The notes beneath the pieces are model-generated. The model did not search any database. It worked only from the letters and a program-made list of their open reading frames with translations, and was not told the DNA's origin. This document shows positions 30,302 to 42,213 of a stretch of DNA of 64,000 nucleotides, in pieces. How positions within the stretch are numbered: the first letter of the stretch is position 1; every line of letters begins with the position of its first letter. Origin of the DNA: Linderina pennispora (lineage: Eukaryota > Kickxellomycota > Kickxellomycetes > Kickxellales > Kickxellaceae); NCBI RefSeq assembly GCF_002104995.1, contig NW_024468255.1:930001-994000 (forward strand), given 5' to 3'. A program made the position numbers and the translations under genes.

Positions 30302-31640
30302 ATCTTACGCTAGGTCTGCATGTTGAGTGTTCAATGCCAACGCCGATGAACAGTCTATCTTGCGCCCCATGTTACTGATAGCGCCGGTATATGGCGCAGA
30401 GTGTGTGCTTCTGGCGGACGATCGCTCAGGCTGCTGCCCGGTGGCCCCTGCGTGCATGCTGGTCTTTTCTCTGGCTCGGAGCTGGGGGCTGGCACGCCTC
30501 TTGTCTGGGATACATGCATCCTGCCATGGGTGGCGGCCAGGAGGGCGCGGTTGGGGCTGTGGCTGGGGCCATGCAGGCTTTTGCACATGGCTATTGAGCA
30601 ACAGCGGCGGAGGTGTAGCCGCTTTGAGCATAGTTCGGAGCTCCAAATGCCGCTGATGTTGTGTGCACAAGCGGAATAGCTAATGTATGCCACTGCTATA
30701 GTTCATTGCCGCACAACCCCAGGATCCACTCGTGCGCAGTTGATACGTCTGCCATATGGGGCAGCCAGGGGAGAGGCTGGCAGGTGCAGGCACTGCGTTG
30801 AGTTCCAAAAAGCACATTTGCAGTTTCCGGTCCAGCTGTTGCTCATCCAGTCGTCCTTTCTCTGGGGGCGCATGCTGGCTGAAAGGGCAGGAGGGCAAAT
30901 CACGCCAGAGCTCTTTCTCCCTGTCCCTGTCATCATCTGGACGTAGATACATAGGTAGAAAAAGAGATGCAAAATCGAACACATGCAAGCCCGGTTGATG
31001 CAGATCTGCCGTTTCGATGGAGAATGCGGTGGGGGCATTTTACTCTGAAAAAGTGTCTGAGGGTGCGTGCGCAAGTAGGTCGATGTCACGCGGGGAGGTG
31101 GACGCGCGACAGGCGGATTTCCCCGACACTTGTTGGCCCAGAATGGGCCGGGGAGGCAGAGAGGTGGCCAAACGGAGAAGCAGCAGAAAGGAGGATGCGG
31201 GCATGCAAATCGCAGCGCATTGTTTATCCTCCAGCCAGGCAAACGACTGGTGCGAGCGACTGCTAGTGTCTGGGCAGTGCTCAGCAGGCAACAAAAGCAT
31301 GTAAAAAAAGGCAGGTGGAATCAGGTTTATCGCATTTTTGGTCCTCCAATTGCAAGAGTGACTCGTATGTTGGCCATTCTTCTGGCTGCCATGCACGACG
31401 ACATGACAAGAAATAATTTGGGACGGGTGTGGGGGAGGTTGGCAGCTGCTCTAATGGCACCGCAATGACGAGAGGGTATCAGCGTTCTTGTTTTTCCTCG
31501 CAGGCCGGCAATGCGCAAGAGCCAACCTCATCCCTCCTTTTCCTCCCTCTTCCCTCCACACCCTTCTCCTTTTTGGTTCAGCACTTTAATTTTGCCTGCC
31601 TTTTCTCGCATCTCTATTTCTCGCCCTCGCCCTTTCAAAC
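30302..31640. other. Intergenic region, no supported gene
   Basis: Several overlapping 80-180 codon frames occur on both strands in this GC-balanced stretch. None has a domain, sensible splice sites or codon bias, and they overlap each other heavily. I take the region as the 3' flank of eEF1B-gamma plus the upstream region of the transporter. Confidence 0.45.
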
Positions 31641-31660
31641 GTGTGTGTATATATACACAC
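31641..31660. promoter_or_regulatory. Palindromic TATA region of the transporter gene
   Basis: A perfect palindrome, GTGTGTGTATATATACACAC (with one extra flanking base pair of imperfect match), lies about 50 bases upstream of the transporter ATG. It contains the only TATA-like element there. Confidence 0.45.
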
Positions 31661-31706
31661 GCACATAATACAAAACGGAGAGAGCCGATAAAAGGAGGGA
31701 CATGCG

Positions 31707-33218
31707 ATGCGACATGAGACACCAAAGTATGTGGTGAGCAGTGTAACCGCACTGGGCGGGCTGCTGTTTGGGTACGACATCGGCATCATGTCATCAATAT
31801 TGCAGATGGAGCATTTTATAAAATACTTTGGCGCGCCAGGGTCGGTGGCACAGGGCATAATAGTCAGCTCGTTGACCATTGGATGTTTCTTTGGGTCGCT
31901 GATATCTGCGCCCGTGTCGGACCGGTATTCGCGCAAGCTGACGATAGTTATTGGCGCCATCATCTGCACAATCGGGTCGGCCATCCAGTTCGGCAGCGTG
32001 AACCGGTCGATGCTGATCGCCGGGCGGTTCGTCAATGGCCTGGCGATTGGATTTCTGTCTAATGTGGTGCCTGTGTATCAGTCCGAGTCAGCGCCACCGG
32101 CGAACCGCGGACGTATGGTCAGCTTGCAGCAGTGGGCAATTACGTGGGGCATTTTCATCGCATTCGGCATCGACTACGGGTGCTCGTACATCAAGAGTGA
32201 CAAGCAGTTCCGGCTGCCACTGGGGCTGCAGATTGTGCCCAGCATCGTCCTGCTGTTTACAATGGCGTTTATGCCGTACTCGCCGCGCTGGCTGGTCGCA
32301 CACAGCTACATTGGCGACGCGCGGCAGGTGCTGGGCCGACTGCGGGCGTACGGACATGCCAGCGTGCCAGAGGTCGCCGAGGAGCTGCGGCTCATCTACG
32401 AGACGATCAAGACTGAAAAAGAGACAAAGAGCTCGTCATACTGGGAGCTGCTAAAGTTTCCGAACCGGCGACGGCTGCTGCTGGGGTGCGGAATGCAGTT
32501 CATGCAGCAGTTCACCGGCATCAACACGCTGATGCTGTATGCGCCCAAGATATTCCTCGACATGGGGCTGAGCAGCGTGCAGAGCATTGCCATGTGCCAG
32601 GCCATCAACGGGCTGGTGAATGTGTCGTCGACGGTGCCGGCGATTCTGTGGATTGACAGGTGGGGCAGACGGCCGACGCTGCTGCTGGGCACGGTGCTGA
32701 TTTCGACATTCTACCTTGTCCTGGCGCTGATGATGCGGTCGTACAGTGCGATCAAGGCCAACGACATGACGGGTGTCCTGATTCACCTGGACGTCCACAG
32801 CATGGGCATTGCGTCTATATGCATGGTGTATCTTGTGGTGGCCTCGTTTGCGTTCTCGTGGGGTCCGTGCGGCTGGCTGATTCCGTCAGAGATCTTCCCA
32901 ACGCACATCCGAGCGCGGGCCACCTCAGTAACCACAGGGACCAACTGGATCTCGAACTTTGTGGTTACACTGACCAGCCCGATTCTGCTGGAGCGGGCTG
33001 GATGGAGGCTGTTCTGCGCATTCAGCATCATCATGGCGATGAACTTTCTGATCATCTACTGCTTCTTGCCTGAGACAAAGAACCTGACGCTTGAGGAAAT
33101 GGACAGCCTGTTTTCGGGCTCGGTGTGGGCGTTCAAGTCGCCCAGGAAAGACCACCGGATGTCGTTTGAGACGACGCTGTCGGACGAGGAAGAAAAGCCC
33201 GAGGCGCGCATGCTGTAG
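31707..33218 (+). CDS. Sugar-porter-family MFS transporter
   Basis: The protein has 503 residues with twelve expected membrane spans. Sugar-porter signatures are complete: GGLLFGYDIGIMSSI in span 1, RYSRKLTIVIGA after span 2, GRFVNGLAIGFLSNVVPVYQ, SPRWLVAHSY before the central loop, QQFTGINTLMLYAPKIF in span 7, DRWGRRPTLLLG, WGPCGWLIPSEIFPTHIRAR in span 10, and PETKNLTLEEMD after span 12. The C-terminal 40 residues are acidic and cytoplasmic. The substrate is probably a hexose or related sugar taken up with protons at the plasma membrane; it cannot be read from sequence. It is single-exon and intact. The gene starts at the ATG just behind a TATA palindrome. Confidence 0.92.
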   Translation: MRHETPKYVVSSVTALGGLLFGYDIGIMSSILQMEHFIKYFGAPGSVAQGIIVSSLTIGCFFGSLISAPVSDRYSRKLTIVIGAIICTIGSAIQFGSVNRSMLIAGRFVNGLAIGFLSNVVPVYQSESAPPANRGRMVSLQQWAITWGIFIAFGIDYGCSYIKSDKQFRLPLGLQIVPSIVLLFTMAFMPYSPRWLVAHSYIGDARQVLGRLRAYGHASVPEVAEELRLIYETIKTEKETKSSSYWELLKFPNRRRLLLGCGMQFMQQFTGINTLMLYAPKIFLDMGLSSVQSIAMCQAINGLVNVSSTVPAILWIDRWGRRPTLLLGTVLISTFYLVLALMMRSYSAIKANDMTGVLIHLDVHSMGIASICMVYLVVASFAFSWGPCGWLIPSEIFPTHIRARATSVTTGTNWISNFVVTLTSPILLERAGWRLFCAFSIIMAMNFLIIYCFLPETKNLTLEEMDSLFSGSVWAFKSPRKDHRMSFETTLSDEEEKPEARML

Positions 33219-33700
33219 ACGGCAGGATTTCAGCACTTGTATTTTTCTAAACCCCTCTAATAACATGTAAAAAGCAGACATGCAATGTATGCACACGGTG
33301 TGTCAACGTCACTCACCGCCAGGGGGCGGAGGAGATGCGGTTTTTGGCTTGCCCAATGGCGCTTGGACTTCACACTCAACCGGAAATGAGAGCGAGCCGG
33401 CTTGCCTCGTCTCCCCGCGTCGCCTGGTAGAGAGGCGACAGGGCGGCACTCTGGTCTGCCCGCATATGTCTGGCGTGGAACGTGGACAGAGGACAATTAG
33501 GGCGTGGAAGAGCGCCCAGAGCTGCTCTACTGGGCCTGCCTGCTAGGAAGGAGACGGGGAAGGCGATAATTAGGTCCCTAATCATTACAAAGCCGAAGCG
33601 CGAGCCTTGATCGATGTTTCTTTTGTTTCCTCTGCTTCCAGTACATTTTTCGTCTTCTTTCCCAAATATTGCCCTTTCTTGTACACACAAAATCAGCAGA
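33219..33700. other. Intergenic region between transporter and TAM41
   Basis: No gene is seen. The last 100 bases are pyrimidine-rich and likely the TAM41 leader. Confidence 0.45.
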
Positions 33701-35283
33701 ATGAGCTTTTCGACAGTCAATTCCAGTCGTCTCCTGCGCAGGTGCGCTGTTCTGGGCAAGGCAAGTGCGAGAGATTGTTTGTTGAACAACTGCTTTTTTC
33801 TTTTCCAGCGAGAGTCTAGACTAAACAGTATGCGGGGATCTGTAGAGAGGAGCTGTTCCTATGATCTCGTCGCAGGTCCGGTGGGAAAGTACTGGGCCGT
33901 CAGTGGAGAGCAGCAGCAGCACTAGCAGCACTAGCAGCACCAGCAAGGCCAGCATTGACGACGTTCTGCTGATGCGCAAGCAGCAGGTACGAGCCAGCAG
34001 CAAGTTCACATGATAAGCACAGGCCCTATCAGAAAATACCAAGGGGCCACTGAGATCAACGAGCGCGGGACTTCTAGCTGAGATTAATAATCCGCGTTAT
34101 CTTTTTTTAGATGGCTCAGGGTGGCGTGAGCACGATACAGCGCATGGCAGGAGAAAAGCGCGCAGGCACGCAGCAACAGCAGCAACAGAAGCAACAGCAG
34201 CAACAGCAGTGGGCGGCAGAGACGCAGCGGGCACCAGCGTCGACGGGGATTCTGACACCAGCGGAGGAAAGGCAGCTGGGCACAATGCGGATCGCCCAGG
34301 CGGAGATTAAGGAGCAGTTGCAAGGGGTGCTCCGTCAGTTCGATGCGCCGATCCGGTATGCGTTTGCGTATGGCTCGGGGGTGTACAAGCAGGCAGGATA
34401 CAGCGGGCAGAGCAAGCCGATGATTGATCTGGTGTTTGCGGTGAGCCACCCGGACCACTGGCATGCGCTGAACATTGCACAGAACCGGTCGCACTACTCG
34501 TTCATGGGCTCGCTGGGTGCCGACGCAGTGACATTCGTGCAGAGCCAGATGGGCGCCGGGGTGTACTACAATCCGTTTGTGGAGATCAACGGCGTGGTGA
34601 TCAAGTACGGCGTGGTGTCGATGGACACGCTGAGCAGCGACCTGCTGAACTGGGATTCGCTGTACCTGGCCGGGCGCATGCACAAGCCGACTCTGACGCT
34701 GCGGCGGGACCCGCTGATGCGGATCTCGAAGCAGGTGAATCTGACGCACGCAATGCGGGCGGCGCTGCTGATGCTGCCCAAGAACTTCTCGTCGCGCGAG
34801 CTGTTCCACGCAATCGCATCGCTCTCGTTCTCGGGGGACTTCCGCATGCGCGTGGGCGGCGAGAACCCAAACAAGGTCGGCAATATTGTCGATGCGCAGC
34901 TGCCGCTGTTCAAGTCGCGGTACGCCAGCATCATCGAGGGCCTGCCGAACCTCGAGTTCATCGGGCAGGATCTGCTGCAGCAGGACATGGGTCCCAGTGC
35001 GCGTGCGGCTATGGTGCGCAAGATGCCGAACCGGTTCTATGCTGGGCTGGTGCGCCAGGGGAAGAAGGCCGGAGTCAGGCTGCCGCCGGGCTTTGGCGCC
35101 GAGGTCGTCAACACGGAGAAGCTGGTGGCAGTCGACCAGATCGCTGGTATCGCAAAGAAGGCTGTCGAGGGCATTGTGGCGAGGCCGGCGCTGACGCAGT
35201 CGCTCAAGGGCGTGCTGTCGTCGGGCGTGGCCAAGTCGCTGACGTACATGCAGGCCAAGAACGAAAAGTCCAAACAGGCATAG
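33701..35283 (+). CDS. TAM41: Mitochondrial CDP-diacylglycerol synthase TAM41
   Basis: The proposed coding sequence is exon 33701-33760, intron 33761-33845, exon 33846-33986, intron 33987-34110, exon 34111-35283, giving 457 residues. TAM41 makes CDP-diacylglycerol from phosphatidic acid and CTP on the matrix face of the inner mitochondrial membrane, for cardiolipin synthesis. Exon 1 encodes a presequence-like MSFSTVNSSRLLRRCAVLGK. The catalytic nucleotidyltransferase part shows FAYGSGVYKQAGYSG, MIDLVFAVSHPDHWHALNIA, HYSFMGSLG, GVVIKYGVVSMDTL and LLNWDSLYLAGRMHKP. A Gln-rich run lies at the start of exon 3. Intron 1 would use a GC-AG donor (AAG|GCAAGT); this first junction is the least certain part. 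Shorter starts at 33859 or 34111 remain possible, but they lack a targeting signal. It converges with the TM9 gene. Confidence 0.85.
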
Positions 35284-35367
35284 AGCGGAACATACGTGTG
35301 TAATTGAGACAAAAATAAAAAGAGAAAAAACAAGGGACTGACAGTGTCTAGAGTGTGTATGCTGGGC

Positions 35368-37231
35368 CTACGACAGCTTGACGAGGCGGTAGATGCGGCG
35401 AATAAAGAAGTAGGCGGCAAAGAAGCCCATGGAGCCGGTGCACAGTGCGTACGCAGTCGCAATTAGCAGCGACTGCACAAAAAAGGTCAGTGTCGGCACA
35501 AAGCCGCCCACGCCAGGCATGCCCGCACGCACCCGCGAGAAGTAGTAGAAGATCGAGTAGGCCAGGATATAGATGGCCGAGCTGGCGCCGTAGGCAAAGG
35601 CACGCCACCACCACTGGTGCACTCCGGCATTGAGCGCCATCCAGACCATGATGATGGTGGTCTCGCAGACTGTCACCGCCAGGATCAGCCCCACGATCAG
35701 CGCAAACCCGTATTCGTAGTAGAACGAGTCCTGCCAGATGGACTTGAGCACAAAGAACAGCTCGATGAAGATGACAGCGAACGGCAGCGCGCCAGCCAGC
35801 AGCATGCTGGGCACCGGCTGCAGGTACGTGGGGATCGGCGGCACGGGGCGGGGGATCGGGTTGGTGCGAGCCGGCTCCGAGTACGGCTTGCGGCGGAAGC
35901 CGAACCACGCGCCCAGCAGCGTCAGCGGCAGCTCCACGCAGAGCCACAGCGCCAGCAGCAGCAGAATGGTGCTGAAAGGCATGGCTGCCGACGAGGCGCG
36001 GTACCACAGGAACAAGTTGAGGAACAGCGAAGTGCCGATCAGCATGCCCGGGACCAGCGCAGCCGTCATGACTGCGTTCTTGAACCAGTTGCTGCCACCC
36101 CACGTGCGGTACAGGTGGCTGCTGTAGTAGCCGGCGGCTGCACCGGTCAGCAGGAACCACACAATGCCCGTAGTCAGCAGCCCGCCGCGGTACGACGGGC
36201 TCAGCACACCTAGCAGCCCGAAGCCCGTGGTGACGATGAACGTATACATCACCTGCACCGCCGCCCCCAGCAACGGCGCCAGCAGCCCGCCGTATGCCGG
36301 TGCGCGGAACACATCGCCATGCAGCAGCTTCCATCCCGACGTCTCCTCGATGTCGTGGAAGTCGTCGGTGGCCACCAGATCGCGATTAAGCATGCGCATC
36401 AGAATCACCGCCACCACGCCTGTCAGCAGCAGGATGATCACTGCCGAGTTGAAGATCGAGTACCAGTGCACCTGCGGATCCGATGTCGCCAGGTACCGGT
36501 CCCACCGGTGCGTCCAGTGCACTGCCGGGTCCTCGATCCACCGCACCGAGTACGAGTACGTGATCGTCTGCGCGCGCCGCTCGCCCACCACCAGCGGCGG
36601 CAGTGCGCTGGTCGCGTTGAGATTCGGGCACGACGACGACGAGTTCTGGATCGACCGCGGGTACACCTCGAATCCGACGATGCGCCGTGCCTCGCCGCGC
36701 TTCTCGTACAGAATGTGCATTGTCATGTGGTTGTTGAGGTGCGCTATCCTGCCGCCCCCGATCGTACGAACCGATCCTGAACCCGGGCTCGTATTCCTTG
36801 CGCTGCTTGTCCTTGGCTGACACATACGTGGTCGCCCCAGGCAGCTTGTCGACAATCCACTCCACCAGATAGTCCTGCTCCACGAACCGCCCCGCTGCTG
36901 CGTCTGCGTCGGCACTCAGGAACTTTGTGCAGAGCACTTGGCACGGCACGTCCTGCCCCATCGTCAGCACGTAGTCCGACGAAGCAATGCGGTCGCCACG
37001 CAGCACCTCGCCCACGTTGAGCCACGGCCGCTGGATGTCGTTGGGCTTGCACACAAACGGCAGGTCGTAGTATGCAAACGGCAGCGGCACATGCTCTGAG
37101 AACACCCGGTTGACATTCAGCGGCACCCGCTCGCCCGCCTTGAACGACCGCGGGCCCATTGACGGAATGTAGAACCCCTGCGCGCCTGCCACCAGCGCGG
37201 CTGCTCCTAGTAGTGCGTGTAGTGGCCTCAT
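35368..37231 (-). CDS. TM9SF/EMP70 nonaspanin, with one frame change
   Basis: This is a nine-span endomembrane (Golgi/endosome) protein of the transmembrane-9 family. The signal peptide is MRPLHALLGAAALVAGAQG, followed by FYIPSMGPRSFKAGERVPLN and NRVFSEHVPLPFAYYDLPFC-like sequence in the lumenal domain. The frame changes at a run of five C (36755-36759). Reading with one base fewer gives a continuous YDRGGRIAHLNNHMTMHILY. The second part has VRWIEDPAVHWTHRWDRYL, RMLNRDLVATDDFHDIEETSGWKL with HGDVFRAP (a family hallmark), and nine hydrophobic spans. It ends with a cytosolic tail FFIRRIYRLVKLS; the final Lys-based signal resembles the KxD/E tails that retain these proteins. The frame change is probably a sequence error, since everything around it is intact. 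Confidence 0.85.
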
Positions 37232-37488
37232 CAAGAATGTATGTGCAAATTGGAATTGACGCAATGAAAGCTGGAAAGACAGTTCCCTGCCGCCTGCACG
37301 CCCCGTGCTATACCGCCAGCCCTTTTCTCGCGCCTGCGCCTGCGCCTGCTGCCCAATCAGCACGGCCCAGGCTCACCAGGCCCTGTGCCAAGCCTTTCTA
37401 ATCCCCTGACGGCCATGGCGAGCTGGCCCTGCACTTCTTCTCTGCACACTCCTTGTAGCTATCTATTTCCGCAACTTGCACTCAGGAA

Positions 37489-38693
37489 ATGCCCCCTCAA
37501 GTCGACCGCCAAATTGACGCCCCCATTGCTCCAGAGAATGTGCCACCGGCCTCGGCCCCACCGCTGCCGCCGCCGTCATACGACGACGTCATGTCTGATA
37601 TTGCCTCGGGCTCCAGTACCGCAGCAGCCGGCCCATCAACCTCCGCTGCACCGCGCCGCCGCAACTCCACCGGCAAGGGCGGCGCCGGACCCTTCAGCGA
37701 CAACAGCATCCCTCCGAGCCCTGACAGCTCACCGCCGCTGGAAGAGAGCCAGCCGCTGATTCACCCGCAGTCATCCGCTGCGCCCAACCGCCACCCACAT
37801 AATCCTGCCGATTTGTCATCACGCGAGTTCTTCGCCTCGCTCGAGTACAAGCGCTCATCCAAGGGATACTCATCGTCAGACCAGTGGCTCAACACCGATG
37901 TCATGGCCCTGCACCGGTTCCTCAGCGAAAGCAACGAGCGCCCACGGGTGTCTGTCGAAGTGGTCGGTAAGTAGCCTTGGCCGCATCTCGTCGGTTCGGT
38001 GCCAAGGCGATACGTGATTTTTGCACATGATTTGCTAACGCCATTCCACCACTCATTAATTTCCACAATGTAGGTTCGCATATGGAGGACCGTGTTGTTG
38101 AGCGCACCTACAACGAGAATGGCCAAACACGCCACGAATCACACACCCACCAAGACCGCATCGTCGACTTCAAGTTCACCCTCGAGCTGACTCCCTACAT
38201 CCACGAAAAAGGCAACCTATTCACTGCGCGCACGCCCACCGGCGAGCCCTACGACATCATGAAGGTCCTGAACGACTACGTCAAGGCCGAGAATATCCTG
38301 AAGGAGCTGCGGGTCCAAAAGAAGGTCATCTGGGACTACGACCTGGTGCGCAGAGAGCTGACCGAGTACATTAAATCCGTTCGGCTACCCGCACTCGGTC
38401 GCTGTCTCGTTCCCCATGGAGCACGACCGCATCGTTGTCAAGTCGCACAGTGATGTTGCTCGCGTCTGGCGCCACCCCGTCACCTCCTTCCTCTGCTTCA
38501 TCACCTGCGCCTGCCTAGTCGGCTGGCCCATCCAGTACTTTGCCACCCGCCGGTGGAAGAACAAGATCATGTCTGACTTTGTTGTCGTCGCCAGTCCCAG
38601 AGACTTTGTCGCCCGCAACCTATCGAGTTTATCCGGAACCAGGTCTCGTGGAGTACGCGCCCGTACCCGTTCCCCATGCCCAGCTCGTGCTGA
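37489..38693 (+). CDS. Unknown membrane protein with two frame changes
   Basis: I do not recognise the family. Exon 1 (37489-37966) encodes a disordered Pro/Ser-rich N-terminus with PPSYDD, then SSREFFASLEYKRSSKGYSS. A 107-base intron (37967-38073, GTAAGT...TAG) joins VEVVG to SHMEDRVVERTYNENG. The second exon continues with RIVDFKFTLELTPYIHEKGN and KKVIWDYDLVRRELTEYIKS. The frame then changes near 38378-38384 (removing one T gives SVGYPHSVAVSFPMEHDRIV). One clear membrane span follows (VTSFLCFITCACLVGWPI), then FATRRWKNKIMSDFVVVASP. A second frame change near 38623-38630 leads to EFIRNQVSWSTRPYPFPMPS and a stop at 38691. No signal peptide is seen. With the changes repaired the protein is about 366 residues. 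Whether it is a true pseudogene or an error-affected gene cannot be settled from this sequence. Confidence 0.6.
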
Positions 38694-38999
38694 TACACAC
38701 CAACCGACACCCCCTCTCGTATTTAACGATTCATGTACTTCTTGGCAATATGCTATCTAAATTCTAACCGGTACCTCTCCGGACCTTCGGTTCCATGGCC
38801 AACTTCCGTAGAAGCGAGGGCTTGCCACACTGTCGATCCGGCTGCGTAGTGCACATGCCAGTGCGATTTGCTTGGAACAATAAGCCCAGGACGATTTTAC
38901 TGTTCCAGCAGCAAGTTGCCCTCATTTTTAAACACCACCCTGCCCGTTCCTTCTCTCCTATGCTCTCCACTTACTTTTGTCATTCAGATCTTCTCAAGT

Positions 39000-39989
39000 A
39001 TGGACCCCCTCAACCCCGCATCGTTCAGCCACAGGTTTGCCCTGCGTCAACGGCATCAACCTGCACTATGTCGACGAGGGCTCCGGTCCCAAAACAGTAA
39101 TCTGCGTCCACGGCTTCCCAGACCTCTGGTACGGTTGGCGCTACCAGATTCCCTATCTGGTCAAGCTCGGGTACCGCGTGATTGTGCCTGATGTGCGCGG
39201 CTACGGCCAGACTGACGCACCGGCGGGGATTGCCAGCTACACGTCCAAGACCATTGTCAAGGACTTGGTCGGCCTGCTCGACGTTCTGAATATTCGCGAT
39301 GCCGTGTGGGTAGGCCACGATTGGGGAGCATGGATGGTCTGGCGCGCTGCTCTCTGGCACCCTGAGCGGGTGCGTGCTGTAGCCTGCATACTGCGTGTCA
39401 TATACACCGACCATGCCCACGCACATCCCCTTGGAGCAGGTCGCCGAAGCGCCGCCCGAACTGGAAATACCAAGTCTATTTCAGCAAAGAGTCAACAACT
39501 GCAAAGCTCAATGCCGAAATCCCACTGTTTCTCACCACCATTTTGCGGTCGCACAAGGATGCCATGTATACGTCGGTCTTTAGCGAGTCTGTACCCATTG
39601 ACAAGCGCACTATTGCCGATGCCCGAGGTGCTCAGCGCAGCGAAATGCTGGCGGAGTCTGAGCTTGGATACCACATCAGCGAGTACCAGCGCCATGGAAT
39701 GGAGGGGCCGCTCAACTACTACCGCGTGCATGAGCTGAACTGGCAGGAAGAAAGCAGCGCTGGTTTCAAACTTGATAGGATCCACAAGCCGTGCCTAATG
39801 GTTACTGCCGGCAAGGATAAGGCGTTGCCAGCTGCGTGGACCAAGGACATGGACAAATATATCCCAAACCTCATGCGAGTCCATATCGAGGATTCGGGAC
39901 ATTGGATTATGATTGAGCAGAAAGAGTTGGCAAACAAAGCTCTTGGAAAATTCCTGGCCACGCTGGATCACACCAGTGCTAAGTTGTAG
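39000..39989 (+). CDS. Epoxide-hydrolase-type alpha/beta hydrolase, three frame changes
   Basis: This is a soluble alpha/beta-hydrolase resembling epoxide hydrolases (about 325 residues when read through). The oxyanion motif is HGFPDLWYGWRYQ. The nucleophile elbow is VGHDWGAWMVWRAALWHPER, with Asp as nucleophile as in epoxide hydrolases. The second acid lies in TAGKDKALPAAW and the catalytic His in EDSGHWIMIEQ. The lid part contains LGYHISEYQRHGMEGPLNYY. The frame changes near 39040-39042, 39390 and 39461. Each is repaired by dropping one base: FSHRFACVNGINLHYVDEG, VACICVSYTPTMP and PPEWKYQVYFSKEST. All catalytic residues survive, so sequence error is more likely than decay. The start is the ATG at 39000 (MDPLNPASFSHR). 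The natural substrate is unknown. Confidence 0.75.
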
Positions 39990-40366
39990 TTGCCAGTATA
40001 TCTCGAATGTCAGCGCCTGCCACATACGCTGTCATCAAGCAAGTAGTGGTTTCAAAGTAGAAATTAACCTTGTCTAGTCATTTTGAGACATGAGCTGCAT
40101 CCCAAAGCGCCTACTACTGTTTATTTGGCAGTAGTATGTTGTGCTCTGGTGACAAGCTTGTCGCTAACCCAAGGGAAGCACCAAGACAAACGTACTCTCG
40201 AGAACTGCTGGTTGGATGTCATAATGCTAGTGGACGATGCGGAGTAGGCGTGTCACATATACAAGAACTAGCAGTGTCCTCACGTCTATCAGAATCGCAA
40301 AGAGTCATTGATCGGTTCCAATGTCTCTTTTACCTCTGCAGTTGTATACACTGCAGAGCTGACATT
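39990..40366. other. Intergenic region, no supported gene
   Basis: Short frames only. The second copy of the duplicated segment begins just after it, at 40399. Confidence 0.45.
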
Positions 40367-41180
40367 CTAACAGGACATGCTTGTTGACATTGTGGAACAC
40401 GGAGCCCATGAGGCATAGCTGCTAACCGCTAGAGGTGCAGTGCTTGCAGCTGACGAAGGTGTCTTATAGCCAGATCCAGGGACATAGACAGCAGGGCCAG
40501 GAATCGGGTATGAAGTGAAGTTTTTGTTACGGGCAGAGTACTTGGACTTCGTTCGATGCCTGGTACGCCTTGGTGATGTCGTAGCCTTTGGGCCCAACAC
40601 TGCCGCCACCAGTAACCGAGATGTGCGCACAGTTGACAAACGATGAGTCGGCGTTGCCCTTGAAAGTCGGGCATATGAATTCTCCACGCACAATGTAATC
40701 GCCATCCTTGATATCGGCAGAGATTGTGAAATTGACCTTGCCTCCGCCTTCATGGATCTGATCCATGCACCACTTGTTGGTGGTTGCGTTGTAGCCCTAC
40801 TCGAATACCTTGAACCACGAGGCACCAAGTCCGTTTGTCGAGGCAGGAACCATGTTCACAGTACAGGCACATTTGTGGCCATGGCTGATGTACGGATCAG
40901 ACGGGCTGTCCTTATTGAGATGCCACTCGAAGACTGTGTCGGAGCCAGCCTTTGCAGCGCAGGTCTTCGCAGCAGTGGAATTGAGATTGTTGATGCCGCA
41001 AATCATCCCCTGGGTTCTGTCGTTTACCACATACCAGTTCCTGCTGCTGGCATTCCAGTACCGGCGGATGCAGGTGCCTTCAGACTTGCGCTCGCCGTTG
41101 AAGATGTCATAGCTGAGATAGGTGTGTGCCATGACAGCAGACGCGAGAGTGAGGGAGGAGAAGAAGGTGAATAACCCCAT
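40367..41180 (-). pseudogene. AA9-like gene, copy 2, in-frame stop plus frame change
   Basis: It has the same signal peptide, mature N-terminal His, ISHGH region and TAG stop as copy 1 (here about 40797-40799). An extra base near 40547 shifts the frame after KAYQASNE. The last residues run out of the duplicated segment, so the C-terminal tail differs from copy 1 (SWAPCSTMSTSMSC). The first defect is shared and old. The second may be a sequence error. Confidence 0.72.
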
Positions 41181-42213
41181 TGCAGCAGAATAGATCCTTG
41201 GGAGCCCGGCGTTAGACGCTTGATAGTGGAGGAGTAGTTACCAGCCTTGAACCACCAAAGCGCAGTTTGTATGTGAAAGTGGGGCTGTGTTGGAAGGTTG
41301 CTAAGGACAGCTGCTAATTATTGTGAGCACAGCCTGTCCTGGATCAAGACTATTTGTATAGTTGCGAGATACGGCATTCCTGGTATGGAAATGTAAAGCT
41401 TGATGTACATGGGTTTGAGCTGCCACACTCAAACCCGACCCAAAGAACAACCTTGTACCATGCTGTCCTAAACCGGGCTTTGATTTGCGCGTCACGCTGG
41501 AGACCCAGAAATATCTCCGACCTGCAAAGCCAGAATACTGGGTGGAGGCGTAGGTCAGCTGGCACATATTGCGCACCCGAGACGCACATGCGGACTGGCC
41601 ATTGCAGAGTCGGCTTGCTTTATTTTTGGGAGCGGCACATCCAAGCCAAATGTCAACAGCACCACATTTTATATTGAAGTGCGATCTGCGCATTCGGTCA
41701 GCTACAAAGAGGTGTGCTTTCTCTTCAAGGACGACAGCCCACTCTGGATGGCAGCACTATCCCAGGTTTATTCCATGCATGACTGGTTGCATAGATATAG
41801 GTGCGAATGAGAGGTGCTTCGGGAATACCTCTCGAATGAATGCGTGGACAGAGGGATTCAGATTTGGAATGATTCCAAGGACCAGGATGGGATATTGATA
41901 GGATGCCGGCAATACGGTGGGAGCAGTGATGCAGTGTAGCGTGCAGACAAACCAAACTGCACCCTCCGGAATAACTGCATGCTGCGTAGATGTGCTATCG
42001 TATGGTGCTGCTAGGTGCTGTGGATAAACTGTGCAAACTGATCGCAATATTCCAAACCCGATGAATCCCCAGCGCAGGTTACGGGGCAGGCAAGTCAGGC
42101 ATCCGCCTGGGTAAATGCTAGGTGCATTGGGCTGTTCATATATGCGCCAAACCTTTGCATTGGACATTGCACACTGCCTGCTTCCACTCCTGCTCTGCAC
42201 TCACTCGCTTGCA

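Noticed and set aside
30302-31500. Many 80-180 codon frames on both strands
   Set aside because: They overlap heavily, have no recognisable motifs and no consistent splice signals.
36755-36777. A short intron explaining the TM9 frame change
   Set aside because: The only candidate is 23 bases long; a one-base excess in a homopolymer explains the data better.
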